From Mesostigma viride (taxonomy: Eukaryota; Streptophyta; Mesostigmatophyceae; Mesostigmatales; Mesostigmataceae), in contig RPFO01000041.1 of NCBI GenBank assembly GCA_009746045.1, positions 2,398,613 through 2,462,612 on the forward strand: a stretch of 64,000 nucleotides of DNA. The letters run 5' to 3'. This document shows positions 1 through 11,845 of this stretch, piece by piece. The position numbers and the translations under genes were made by a program. Under the pieces are notes generated by a model. That model searched no databases. It had not been told where the DNA came from and worked only from the letters and a program-made list of their open reading frames with translations. How positions within the stretch are numbered: position 1 is the first letter of the stretch; each line of letters opens with the position of its first letter.

Positions 1-198
1 CGTAATGTACGAGGTAGTAATTTACGAGGTAGTAATTTACGAGGTAGTAATTTACGAGGTAGTAATGTACGAGGTAGTAATGTACGAGGTAGTAATGTAC
101 GAGGTAGTAATTTACGAGGTAGTAATTTACGAGGTAGTAAGGTACGAGGTAGTAATTTGCGACGTCGTAATCTACGAGTTGGTAATTTACGATCCCGG
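1..198. repeat. 15-bp minisatellite at window edge
   Basis: About a dozen copies of a 15-bp unit close to GTACGAGGTAGTAAT, decaying after about position 140. The array is cut by the window start. The open frame through it (MYEVV repeats) is a by-product of a unit length divisible by three. Degenerate related sequence (GTAGTAA, TTTACGCCTCGG) recurs near 13330-13580 and in its duplicate. Confidence 0.9.
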
Positions 199-419
199 TA
201 CTCGGTCCCGTAGGTTACGACGTCGTATGCTTCTCGCGTACACTACCGGTACTACAATCATGTCGCTATGTCGTTCTGAATTGCAGTACGCATGTCACTT
301 ATCAGAATTTCACTTTGATTTCACTTATCATTTCGGTCAACCTAACCCCTAACACCCATTTACCCGGGGGAAAAAAAATGAATGGCATTTGCAGCAAGGC
401 TCATGCAAGACAAGTTCCT

Positions 420-544
420 ATTCTATTCCCACTATTACCAATCCACCAACATTTGATTAAAACAATAAGTGGGCAATTACAGAACCCATGAGTGAGCCTG
501 CCACGCTGCACCCATTTCATGATTGATTGTAGTTCTCGTTACCC
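420..544. repeat. Direct repeat A, copy 1 (125 bp)
   Basis: Repeated without visible difference at 834-958. It runs from ATTCTATTCCC to CTCGTTACCC. No coding content or terminal motif was recognised. Confidence 0.9.
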
Positions 545-579
545 TAGAAACAAACACAAGAAGAGGGAGGGAGGGCGGG

Positions 580-836
580 ACAAGAAAAAAAGACCTAGAA
601 CATCGTGCAAATGGCACTTTAGGGCGGCGTAGCCCGGGCTCGCCTCATGAGCCGTCAGCAACAGTAACTTAATTGCTACTTAACTTAACGAACTAGAAAT
701 GGCCATACAAAACTGGCCAACTAATTCTAACTCATGGAACCGGTCCAGCCCAAGGCCCACCGTCCCGTAGTACCACTCACATAGCGGCGTTCATTCTCAT
801 CTGTTATAAAGAAACTACGTTCAGAGAACACCGATT
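580..836. repeat. Direct repeat B, copy 1 (257 bp)
   Basis: Repeated at 1961-2217, both copies running from ACAAGAAAAAAAGACC to AACACCGATT. Copy 1 directly abuts repeat A copy 2, so the local order is A-B-A-spacer-B. No TG...CA termini, so these do not look like ordinary LTRs. Confidence 0.9.
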
Positions 837-958
837 CTATTCCCACTATTACCAATCCACCAACATTTGATTAAAACAATAAGTGGGCAATTACAGAACC
901 CATGAGTGAGCCTGCCACGCTGCACCCATTTCATGATTGATTGTAGTTCTCGTTACCC
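834..958. repeat. Direct repeat A, copy 2 (125 bp)
   Basis: Second copy of the sequence at 420-544, overlapping the end of repeat B copy 1 by three bases. Confidence 0.9.
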
Positions 959-1960
959 AACCCCCCTTTCCTGGTGCTTTATCTCCAAAGCTCCGCCAAC
1001 CACTTTCGCTCAGTGGCTCCCGAGGCTGCCCTGCCGCAACAGTCACGACCATTACAATCGCCGGCGGCTGTAGCGAGCCTCATGCACGATAACCCTTTGC
1101 AGGGCCCCCCCAGCCTTCCACCCTCGGCCAGTAAAAGAGGGTGTTGAATGTGCACGCAAAGACAAGGAAGAAGACGCCTCGTTTAACGATCACGGACCTC
1201 CCTCAAAGGCCAGTGCCGCCCTAACGTGACGACAACTTGTAGGACGTCACCCGATGCCACCATATCTCGATTACTGTCAACGTTGTCACCTGGGGGAGTA
1301 ACTTTCCATATTTCAGGTTTTAGTTGATGAGCAGGCTCTCATCACACACCCCAGCGGCCGATAAAGCGCAAGCGCAACTGGGCCGGCCAAAATATTTGGT
1401 CCTGCCCGGCCCAGGTCCGTCTGTTAAACTGGCCCCTTAAGTCTCGGTCTGAATCGAAATATTGCATAATTCCGGAATTCGTCCCCACCACATTCCCGAG
1501 ACCTCACGCACCCATAAGAGCGGATGCTGGTAAATATTTTTCTACTTACGCGAGGGCCGACAGACTTGTCGTCCATCACAATGCCCACTAAAAGTAACCC
1601 GACCACCCTTCCTTCGGCAGTCAGCAGTCAGGAACTGCAACCCTGCTGCGACACTCCGCAGCAAAGCGGTAGGCACTGCAGCGTGGCACGGAAATCTTAC
1701 TCATGGCTTCAGAGTTCCGTACAGGTGCCACGCGCAGGCAAACGCGAAGTATTTTATAGTCTCTCGTCGGCCAAGAACCCAGCTGCGGGGAGAAAACCGA
1801 CGAGGGTAATTTCAATTTCTTTTTCACAGTCACGTGACTGTTCAAGCTATGTCAGTCACGCGCCATCTCTAATCGGCCACCGCCAGCCAAAAGGCTGACG
1901 CGATTAGGGCAGCATTAAATTTCTTGTAATCCGCCATACCCATACCCCATACATCCGATT
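959..1960. other. Spacer, no gene recognised
   Basis: Mixed-composition DNA between repeat A copy 2 and repeat B copy 2. Only short overlapping open frames on both strands; none resembles a known family. Confidence 0.6.
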
Positions 1961-2217
1961 ACAAGAAAAAAAGACCTAGAACATCGTGCAAATGGCACTT
2001 TAGGGCGGCGTAGCCCGGGCTCGCCTCATGAGCCGTCAGCAACAGTAACTTAATTGCTACTTAACTTAACGAACTAGAAATGGCCATACAAAACTGGCCA
2101 ACTAATTCTAACTCATGGAACCGGTCCAGCCCAAGGCCCACCGTCCCGTAGTACCACTCACATAGCGGCGTTCATTCTCATCTGTTATAAAGAAACTACG
2201 TTCAGAGAACACCGATT
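1961..2217. repeat. Direct repeat B, copy 2 (257 bp)
   Basis: Second copy of 580-836. Flanks differ on both sides (TTCATAAAAAATTT follows here; TCTATTCCC follows copy 1). Confidence 0.9.
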
Positions 2218-2710
2218 TCATAAAAAATTTCATTATTAAATGCAGGATTACATGTCATGCACAAAAATCCAACGCCTTCACAGAAAATAGCATATCAAGT
2301 CTTCTGACGACAATATCAAGTCAATATCAAATTCGTGGCTTCTCTTCGTGGCTTGAAATACTGTTTCCATGCGGTGCTTAGGACAGCTCCGGGGATGTCG
2401 GCACCGCACAGAAGCTCCATCCGGGAGCAAGTGCGCCGGGGGAAGATGTTGTACATCCAGAGCTCGATATGTGCGGGAAGCCGTCGTGTTGGAAACCGAG
2501 GTGTCTGCACAGAATTCCGCGCGCAGGCAGCTTGTGCCTTTACGGGGGAAGACCTGCGTCACAAAAACCTTGTCCGGACAATGCAATACGGAGAAATGGC
2601 AACGGCAGATGGAGTCGGCTAAGGCCGCTTGTAAGGAAAGTTATTTTTAATGCACGAATAAATGTATAATGCATGCTACATCGCCATCGCTTGGGCGGTG
2701 AAAAGACAAG
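2218..2710. other. No gene recognised
   Basis: Several overlapping open frames of 60-100 codons occur on both strands at 2278-2670, with no recognisable motif and no preferred frame. Left uncalled. Confidence 0.5.
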
Positions 2711-2935
2711 GACCAACCACATGCCCCCACCTACCCTTCGTGCATCCCGCCCTTGACGAGGCACAACCATGTGCCCCCACCTACCCTTTGTGCGTCCCTC
2801 CCTTGACAAGAAACAAGCACGTGCACCTATCTAACCTTTGTGCATCCCTTCCTTGGCAAGGAACAAGCACACCCACCCACCTACTCCACATGCATCCCTC
2901 CCTTGACAAGGAACAAGCACGATCACCCAGCTACC
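2711..2935. repeat. Degenerate ~50-bp tandem repeat
   Basis: Four to five diverged copies of a unit containing CCCTTGACAAGGAACAAGCAC, spaced about 50 bp apart. Confidence 0.75.
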
Positions 2936-3149
2936 CACTAGCACGGCAGCAAGGCAGACCTTACAATGGCAAGTGATGTTTATCGGTAGAAACTGTTAGA
3001 CAACTAGCAAACGAGCCAGCCGGTGAAGAGCAAGGCACGCATGCAAGGAATTTGTCGTTGCCTATGTCTACGCTTGTGTTTGTCACTGCAGTTGAAATCT
3101 GCATTTGCATCAGCAGGCCCGATCGAACCCCATGTCGCCACCCGCATTT

Positions 3150-3570
3150 CCACTTATACTTCACGGCCCCTTATTCTTCTCTTGTGCCTGCCTTTGCCCT
3201 AACTGTTACCCTAGCATCTGCCCTTGCCCCTATCCTTTGATCCCCAGTGTTTGCCGTTGCCCTCATCCTTCCCCTAGTGCCTGCCCTTGTCTTCATCTTT
3301 TCCCTTGTGCCTGCCCTTGCCCTTGTCCGTTCCCTCGTGCTTGACTTGTCCTAATCTCTTTCCCTTGCGCCTGCCCTTGCCCTTATCCGCTTCCCTTGTG
3401 CCTGCCCCTGCCCTTGTCATTTCCCTTGAGCCTGCCCTTTTGGCAAGCACAAGTGCCTTTGTCCTTTCCTTGGCCTTGTGCTTGCTCTTCCAGTTTCCCT
3501 TTCCTTTGCTCGTGCGGTTGCCTTTGCTCTTACCCGGGTGCTTGCCCTTGCCGTTTGCAAGCTGCATTAT
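3150..3570. repeat. Cryptic pyrimidine-rich repeat (CCTTGCCC type)
   Basis: A long stretch built from variants of TGCCCTTGCCCTTGTCC. It yields proline- and leucine-rich frames on one strand and lysine-rich frames on the other, none believable as protein. Confidence 0.7.
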
Positions 3571-4288
3571 TGTCTTAGCAAGCTAGCAAGTGCAAACTGG
3601 CACTGAGCCAGAAATGCAAGCAAAGCAGCCAGTGTAAATAAGGATGGACGGGAACAGTAGAAAGCTAGAGGTGGCAACGGTGCTAGAGCTCATGGCAACA
3701 AGGTGGTCCCATTCTTGCTGCATTGGGTGCGTTGCGTGGGTGGGATATTGCGATAGGGGGACATTCTTGCCTTGGTTGTGTTTTCACATGCACCCGGTGC
3801 TTGAATTTATGCGTGCAAGGGTGGCTGGTATCCCAACCAACAGCCCAAGAGGAAAAAGAGTGCTTAGAAAGCAAGAATGACTTTATGTTGGTAATAGCAG
3901 TGGTGGCGGCAGCAAAAACTGTTGTTGTAGATGCAAGCTACAACACTGCTGATGGTTTCTCACACTAATGTGGATAATGATAATGCATGCCACTTAACGG
4001 GACCATATAAACCACAACAAGAATAATCGTGAGAGCAAAAGAAAGAGGAGTACAAAACGGCCGGCTTACCTAGCTACAGCAAAAAAATTGCATGAAAAAC
4101 AAGATAACTCACCTTTGTCGCAGCAGTGACCATATCAGACAGCTCACAAAAACTTGTTGATCCTTGAAACTTCCTGCTTGAAGGCAGCCACCAACGGTCT
4201 GGATTTTTCACCCCAGTCCTTCTCAACAGCCAAGGGAAAGGGAAAGAGAGAGGAGGGGTGCGGGAGGGACAAGAGAGCGGGGGGTGGG
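3571..4288. other. No gene recognised
   Basis: Unique-looking A/T- and G-rich DNA. Short frames at 3644-3968 have no recognised motif. Confidence 0.5.
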
Positions 4289-4289
4289 A

Positions 4290-4369
<80 letters not shown>

Positions 4370-4602
4370 AGAGAGAGGAGAGAGAGAGAGAGAGAGGGGA
4401 GAGAGAGGGAGAGAGAGGGGAGAGAGAGGGGAGAGAGAGGGGAGAGAGGGGAGAGAGAGGGGAGAGAGAGGGGAGAGAGAGGGGGAGAGAGAGGGGGGAA
4501 AGAGAGGGGGGAGAGAGAGGGGAGAGAGAGGGGGAAGAGAGAGAGGGGGAGAGAGAGGGGGAAAGAGAGGGGGGAGAGAGAGGGGGGAAAGAGAGGGGGG
4601 AG

Positions 4603-4681
<79 letters not shown>
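4289..4681. repeat. GA microsatellite with GAGGGGA interior
   Basis: Pure (GA)n at both ends (about 4289-4362 and 4608-4681) enclosing an interior of GAGAGAGAGGGGA-type units. Open in several frames only because of its composition. Confidence 0.95.
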
Positions 4682-4684
<3 letters not shown>

Positions 4685-5692
4685 GAGAAGTGCGGGTGGG
4701 GGTGGGAGAGGTGGGATGGAAGATTCACTACGTTAGCAGGCGACTAAACTGCTACAATGACACAAAACCACGGAGCTAGGCGCTTAACTCCATCAGATCA
4801 GAGTGAAAACCCATGTTGAAACTGGGACAAATGCCATTAGAATGTTACTATGACCGTGGCTAGTAAACGTGAATTGACACCCAGGTTGTGACTTCAACGA
4901 TTGGAGGCAACCTTGCCAAGTCTCCCAAATGCAGTCGGCTAGACAAGCTTCACAAAAAACGCAGCAAACATGTTAACGTTGCTAATATTCCAACGACGCG
5001 CATCCGCAGTCCGGCTGCCAATGAAGTCTTCTTGGTCGCCAGCTGTGCACAGAGGAGTAACCGCTAGAGACGCCAATTTGCGAACAACTCATTACAATTA
5101 CAAAGCGCAGGAAGCAGATGGTTATGCATCAACAATTACTTCCGCTCGCCTCGTATTTAGCCAGGTCTATCTGCCCAAACTGGGTAAATGTTTTGCGATC
5201 GGTGAAATTGGCACTCTAGTGACTTACTTTCCCAGAAAGTGTCCATTCACACGACAACCGACTCACGCTCACACGTCGTGAGGAGTTGCCGATATGATAA
5301 AGAAGCCGAACGATGAATTGCTGTACATAAATGCCACGCTAACGGCGTCGTGAACTGACTTCTTGCAATCACGATTAAAGTGCCCGGCCCAACAACAAAT
5401 TGGCGACACACAACCCCGCAACTGGAAAAGAATTCTGGCCACATTGATATACATCGGTTTGATAAAGTAAAACCTCGCATTCGGTTCTGGCTAGCCTCAA
5501 ACGCATGCGCCTTGAAACCTTTATCCTCCTGGCGGCCACAGTTTCTCGGTTCTCTTGTTCCGTTGGTCGTGCCGCTAGCGTGCCAGCCGCTCCAGTCCCT
5601 AAAATTCAAATTCGTGTTGTTCGAGAAAACGTTGTCGGGTCGGCGACGGCACGATGCCGGGCCGGGCTGCATGGGCCATGGAGGGTGGTGGT
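4682..5692. other. No gene recognised
   Basis: Mixed DNA. The 103-codon frame at 4970-5281 and the frames around 5380-5799 show no recognisable domain. Confidence 0.5.
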
Positions 5693-6303
5693 ACACAACT
5701 ACCGTACAGGTGATACACAACTGCCGCCAGTACAACAGCGGGTCGCTGCGTACCTGCCGTGGGAAGGAGGGGGGTGATACACAAATACCGTACAGGTGAT
5801 ACACAAATACCGTACAGGTGATACACAATTGCCGCCAGTACAACAGCGGGTCGCTGCGTACCTGCCGCGGGAAGGAGGGGGGTGATACACAAAAACCGTA
5901 CAGGTGATACACAAATACCGTACAGGTGATACACAATTGCCGCCAGTACAACAGCGGGTCGCTGCGTACCTGCCGCGGGAAGGAGGGGGTGATACACAAA
6001 TACCGTATAGGTGATACACAAATACCGTACAGGTGATACACAATTGCCGCCAGTACAACAGCGGGTCGCTGCGTACCTGCCGCGGGAAGGAGGGGGGTGA
6101 TACACAAATACCGTACAGGTGATACACAAATACCGTACAGGTGATACACAATTGCCGCCAGTACAACAGCGGGTCGCTGCGTACCTGCCGCGGGAAGGAG
6201 GGGGGTGATACACAAATACCGTACAGGTGATACACAACTGCCGCCAGTATAACAGCGGGTTGCTGCGTACCTGCAGTGGGAAGGAGGGGGGTGGTGCACA
6301 ACT
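5693..6303. repeat. ~108-bp tandem repeat, six units
   Basis: A core beginning GCCGCCAGTACAACAGCGGG recurs at about 5722, 5832, 5940, 6045, 6153 and 6239. Cores are separated by one or two copies of the shorter module GTGATACACAAATACCGTACA, giving a composite unit. The minus-strand frames of 200-350 codons reading through it are shadows of the repeat. Confidence 0.92.
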
Positions 6304-6388
6304 AGACCGGCCTAGTACAGCCCGATGTAATTCCCGAGGGCCCACCTCTTAATCCCTACATGTAAATACCGACGGGCATAATCAACGA

Positions 6389-7045
6389 CCTATATTACCA
6401 ATAGCCGCCGCATATCAAACAGGTCGTATTCATGACGCCCGTCGAGGGCGATGACGGTGACGCCGTCACCGTCATCGCCCTCGACGGGCCAACATCTAAA
6501 CTCTTCTCTTAATCAACAAACTATATTACCAATAGCCGCCGCCTATCAAACAGATCCTATTCATCACGCGCGTCAACGCCCCGTCATCGCCCCGTCATCG
6601 CCCCGTGATCGCCATGCCGAGCCAGCCGAGGGCCAGCCTCTTAACTCTTTATTCGGAGTAATAGTCAACGACCTATATTACCAATAGCCGCCGCATATAA
6701 AAAAGGTCGTATTCATGACGCGCGTCGAGGGCGATGACGGTGACGCTGTCACCGTCATCGCCCTCGACGGGCCAACATCTAAACTCTTCTCTTAATCAAC
6801 AAACTATATTACCAATAGCCGCCGCCTATCAAACAGATCCTATTCATCACGCCCGTCAACGCCCCGTCATCGCCCCGTCATCGCCCCGTGATCGCCATGC
6901 CGAGGGCCAACCTCATAACTCTTTATTGGGAGTAATAGTCGGTAAACGACCTATATTACCAATAGCTGCCGCCTATCAAACAGGTCCTTTCCATCACGCC
7001 CGTCGAGAGCGATGACGGTGACGGCCGTCACCGTCATCGCCCTGC
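6389..7045. repeat. 283-bp tandem repeat with embedded palindromes
   Basis: Two full copies and a partial third of a unit holding ATTACCAATAGCCGCCGC, a long palindrome and runs of CGCCCCGTCAT. The period is 283 bp. Confidence 0.88.
6438..6488. repeat. 51-bp near-perfect palindrome
   Basis: Arms of 25 bp at 6438-6462 and 6464-6488, beginning CCCGTCGAGGGCGATGACGG, are exact reverse complements around a single C. Slightly mismatched versions lie at about 6721-6771 and 6999-7042. Confidence 0.92.
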
Positions 7046-8160
7046 CGGCATTGCCATACAAGAAGAAGCTCTCGATCCGAGGTATAGACTACCTCGGGTA
7101 TCATCATCGTAATTGCTAGCATCGAGATCATTCATACCTACCGACAATGGCCAGCTGCAAAAGAAAAATGTCGACCATGCAACAGACAGGACCTATCGCC
7201 GGGAACCCTCAAGGCAATAAGGGCGAGACAGGCTTTCACCGTTAAGTAAAGTTGTCCACATCGTGCTAAGGAATTTGTGCTAATCTATGAGTACCTATAT
7301 GGACACTTTGTCGCATTTTTTACATGGCAAATAAGCGATATATGTGTCATGTAGGCTGCCATTGGTGCATGCATGCATGGGCCAGCAATGATGGTCAGAG
7401 GTACATTGTGCCTAAGAGATAACCATCGATTTGTTGATCAGCAAGTGATTCATTACGTGAGACAACAATATGTTTGGGGGCTAAGCTTCTTATATTGGTC
7501 ACATGGCCCGCCATAATTGTTTTCTTATGTGTTTAAGGTTAGGGCTCTGTTCATGACTGAACGTCATGAACGCGCTCTATTCATGACATTGATTAATTGA
7601 TTTTAATTAGTCTCATGTCCATGTTGGGGGACCGGGATCTCTGAATTCCCCAAAGAAGATATAGTGGAAGTCACCCCAAGACGTCAATAACTACATGTAT
7701 GTCCACAGCTCAGCTAGTAGTCTAAAATATGGGCCTCGAGCTAATCTTGCACGCAAGCAATGCCTATCATCAAGGATTAATTAATGCCTATCAACAAGGA
7801 GACAATCATGCTTGTTAAATTTCCTAGGACCCACAACTGGGGGGTCGTAGTCTTTGACAATGTCCGCCTGGGCAACGCTACTAATCCTACATATCCGAGG
7901 TCCCATGTCTGAATAAGAGGGGTTGAGCGGATGACGCCAACAGTGTCTGTGCTCTGCATGTCAGCTAAAATCATATCGCGGAGACAAACATATGGCGGTA
8001 TGTCCAATGTTGGCCACTGCGTCGCCTAACAGGTTCGTTCTTACATGGTCGGCAAGGGCCTGACCATGTAAGAAGATATCTCCCTGGCTGGCCAGTCCAC
8101 AAGGAACCAGCAGGGACCTCATCTGAATCAACCTGATTTATTAACTAACTACTCAATTCA
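7046..8160. other. No gene recognised
   Basis: AT-richer DNA with short frames only (for example 7777-8007 minus, 76 codons, no known motif). Confidence 0.5.
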
Positions 8161-8241
8161 TTTATTAAACTCATGCCCCCATTAGGGAGTCAAGGAGCAT
8201 TAGTTAACCCCGATTAATTAATTAATTAATTAATTAAACAC

Positions 8242-8269
8242 GTGCTCCCGTTGGGGAGTCACGGAGCAC
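8242..8269. repeat. Dispersed hairpin motif next to (TTAA)n
   Basis: GTGCTCC and GGAGCAC arms enclose CCGTTGGGGAG, right after an ATTA run. A near copy lies at 8759-8785. Looser copies (CCGTTGGGAG) are at about 8172, 9549, 9910, 13915 and 17145. Possibly the end of a short mobile element. Confidence 0.55.
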
Positions 8270-8521
8270 CGAAGTGCTTTTAATCCCTGTGTGTGCACAA
8301 CAGGAGAAAGCCTTTGCCGGGCAGAGACCCCCAGTCTCCTTCATGCCTAAGGCATGCCACAGCTGCATTCGGGAACGCTAGCTAAACGGACACGCTAACG
8401 ATCCGGCAATCTGTGGGTGCAATAAGACCCATGTGAGCATGGCATAACACTAGGAGCGTGGGCAAGTAATCTCATCATAGCAAGGACGTAGCATGGCTGT
8501 ACTAGGACTATACCCCGATCA

Positions 8522-8735
8522 ATGGATGGATGGATGGATGGATGGATGGATGGATGGATGGATGGATGGATGGATGGATGGATGGATGGATGGATGGATG
8601 GATGGATGGAAGGATGGATGGATGGATGGATGGATGGATGGATGGATGGATGGATGGATGGATGGATGGATGGATGGATGGATGGATGGATGGATGGATG
8701 GATGGATGGATGGATGGATGGATGGATGGATGGAT
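8522..8735. repeat. (GGAT)n microsatellite
   Basis: About 53 nearly perfect GGAT units with one A substitution, followed by (TTAA)n and the GTGCTCC hairpin motif. Confidence 0.97.
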
Positions 8736-8907
8736 TAATTAATTAATTAATTAGACTCGTGCTCCCGTTGGGGAGTCACGGAGCATTAACCCCGATGGAT
8801 GGATGGATGGGTGCAAACAGTCCTACTGGTCTAGTCTATCTACATCGTCTACATACTACATCTATCTAACAACATGCTAACTACAACATCTATCTAGGCA
8901 GCCGCAC

Positions 8908-9178
8908 GATGGATGGATGGATGGATGGATGGATGGATGGATGGATGGATGGATGGATGGATGGATGGATGGATGGATGGATGGATGGATGGATGGATGG
9001 ATGGATGGATGGATGGATGGATGGATGGATGGATGGATGGATGGATGGATGGATGGATGGATGGATGGATGGATGGATCCATGGATGGATGGATGGATGG
9101 ATGGATGGATGGATGGATGGATGGATGGATGGATGGATGGATGGATGGATGGATGGATGGATGGATAGATGGATGGAT
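8908..9178. repeat. (GGAT)n microsatellite, second array
   Basis: About 67 GGAT units with rare substitutions. Minus- and plus-strand open frames across it are artefacts. Confidence 0.97.
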
Positions 9179-10904
9179 GTCAGGCTTGTCTTACATGATG
9201 CACTGGAACTATGGTGCTGGAGGGTTAATTGTGGCCCGGTCTGGTTTAGCTTCAGTGCTCTCATGTCGGCCTTCATTTGTAATTATTTGAATGCATGCCC
9301 ATTGGGCCATGCATAGTGTATATTTTTTATGCATGCACGCCCATTATGTATCGCTGGGTCCATCCCATCAATGCTTGTTTATTGCCAGGTCTGGTGTAAG
9401 TAAGTTAGTACTTGCGTGTCATGCGCATGGGCATGTTTAGAGTACTATGCTAATCTCTTTAGAAACATAATTACACGGAAGTTACAAATCTCATCTGCAT
9501 CATGCCCCAAGACACTACATCAAAGAATCTTGAAAATAAAATTATAACATGCCTCCGTTGGGAGATCATGCAGCACATGCATACTCCTTGCTGAATGGGT
9601 AGAGGTGGGTCAAGCCGCGACATCGAAATAAGCTAACTCTAAGCTATCTAGTCTACAAAATACTAACTACACTTCTCCCCAAAGCGCCCCTTCCGCTTTG
9701 GGGGAGGGGGCTTACCCACATGGGCTGGCGTGTGAGCCGGGACATTGGTCTTCCACCTCTTCTTGTTCTGCATACTAAGGAACAGAGAGCGAAGAAATGC
9801 GGTGTGGGGACCCCTTCTCGTGGTAATGCGTTACATGTACTCCCCACCAGGCTTTGCTCTTCATGGGTTCATAAAGACAACAATTATTCAGTAAGAATTT
9901 AATAAATTAGGAACATATATCCGTTGGGAGTCACTGTTACACATATACCTGAAAAGGGGCATATGATTTTAAATACATTCTGAGCTACAACCTGCACGTG
10001 CATGGGTTTAGTTAACTGGCACCTATACTAGAGGCCTGACATGGGGTGGAGCTTCAGTGCTTCCCCGCCTTCTCCTTCTCCCACACTGGGTACTCCGCGT
10101 CCTTCTTCTCCGGCCCTGACCATGGGTGCACCGGCCCCGCCTCCTCCTTCTCCTCACGGGACGATTCCCGCTCCACGCATGGCTGCAGCATCAGTTAGCA
10201 CGGGCAAGACATAGCAGTAACCGCGCTATGGCTGTTATAGCACCAGCCTAGCAGCCTGCCATGATCACTCAGCAAACCCACGACAGCTAAACCCTTGGCT
10301 GTCACAACCAGTCCATGCATCATTAAGTATGGGTACAGGGAAAGCTTCCCGCATATCCATGGCCATATGGATGGCAGCAACACAACGACTTGCCCCCTAG
10401 CCCCCCGTGCACACACAAAAACGTGGGTCGTGGCTTCCACGCCCCATCCGCCATGCATGACAGCGCGTACCTTACTCGCATTCACACCGGGCTGCATCCC
10501 AGCGCCGTTGCTGTCCCCATGTGACACGTCGGCTGATTAAACAGATACACAGCAGAGTCTGATGTAAACCGCTAAACCCCAAACCCATGCAGACCACAGT
10601 CAAGGACGCGTGCATGTCAAGCCATGCCAATCGTGAACCGTACAGCAATTTACTTTTCAAGCCTGAAGAGGTGGATAGCAGATAGTAGCCTGGAAGAGGT
10701 TACAGGGGCACATGTCCATTAGCGAGCGGAACAACACAGCTCCCACCCTACAAGCGTACCGCACAATGTCCTCCTGCAATTGTCTGCCGATCTCCCAATC
10801 CCGGAGACATCTCCACTGCTCTCATGGCGATTGCAAATGCTTCATGCCGCAGACATCTCCACTGCTCTCATGGCGATTGCAAATGCTTGATGCCGCACCT
10901 CTGC
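9179..10904. other. No gene recognised
   Basis: Mixed DNA with short frames on both strands (10195-10540, 10712-10984). None resembles a known protein. Confidence 0.45.
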
Positions 10905-11700
10905 TTACAGCAGAAAAGCTTCCTCCGGGCGAGGCACCTGACTGGAACCAACACCCATTCTTTGGCTTGACAACGTGGCCATGACAGCATCGTGAATCTG
11001 CTTCGCCAACGCCCACACATCAGGACCCGCGCCCTGCACCGCCATGGCCACAGGCTGCACCGCTGCAATCGATGCAGCATTCACTGCCTGCGCCGCACCA
11101 TGTACTGCATGCACGAAAGCCAATGCTGGCTCGGTTATCATGGTCTTGCCCGATTCCTGCTGCTTCTTCTTCTTCGATGCGGTCATGCGCACTTTATACC
11201 CCTTCCTCTCCAAGCACGCCTTCAGCACCTGGTTCGTGCGGTGCTGAATATGCTTCTGAAGGCGCGCCTTCTAAACACGAAATGTTGGCAATGTATGATT
11301 CCCAAACGGCATGATAGGCACATAATCAGTCCCATTAATTGCTTTGCGGCAGTCAATGCACCAGAACACCTGTTGAAAAAAGAAGGTTATGCACGCTAGC
11401 GATTACCCGCGGCAAGAAGCAATCAACACACCTCGCTAACAACTGCAACCACAATGTACTTCATGACGGGCCACTCACCGCTAGCCTGCTCTCCTGCTTC
11501 AATGTCTCCCCATTCTCAAGGCCTCCATCGTAAACCTCTCCGTCTTCACCATCGTCATCGTCTTCCTCTTCCTCCACTCCGACGTATCCGTGCTTCCTTT
11601 TCCTAAGATACCTAGGGTTGTTCAAGTCGTATGTGCGGCGTTGGCACACTTCCAACAAAATTTTGGCCGCCTCTACCCATTACCATTTATTCGTACTATC
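10905..11700 (-). pseudogene. Two-exon gene remnant, acidic/Cys protein of unknown function
   Basis: Exon 1 (about 11700-11479) encodes residues around ILLEVCQRRTYDLNNPRYL, then a strongly acidic stretch (EEEEDDDDGED). A GTGAGT donor follows at 11478. A TTTTTTCAACAG acceptor ends at 11370, so the 109-nt intron joins exon 2 in phase. Exon 2 starts VFWCIDCRKAINGTDYVP. A TAG at 11271-11273 interrupts the frame, which then stays open to 10905 (basic KKKKQQ stretch, then alanine-rich). The stop may be a C-to-T change, or the frame may end there. Function not recognised. The left border of the tandem duplication lies inside the intron. Confidence 0.45.
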
Positions 11701-11845
11701 ATAACAAATCCAGGCGTTTGAAAAATCATTCCCTCGTTCGAACTTCTACGCCTGGGCGTCCATGACGAGGCAGTCACGACGGGACGCAGATGCACAAAAA
11801 TAAAACAAGGCGACATCCCTTCAATCATTGACCAAAGAACAGAAT

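Noticed and set aside
335-360. Telomere-like CCTAACCCCTAACACCC
   Set aside because: Only two imperfect units; no array.
4144-4779. SLSLSL / RERERE frames of 150-194 codons
   Set aside because: Products of the GA microsatellite in all frames.
5247-6345. Minus-strand frames of 200-350 codons with repeated CITPLLPAAGTQ
   Set aside because: Read-through of the ~108-bp tandem repeat; three frames are equally open and no domain is visible.
8493-9316. MDGWMDGW and HPSIHPSI frames
   Set aside because: Products of (GGAT)n arrays.
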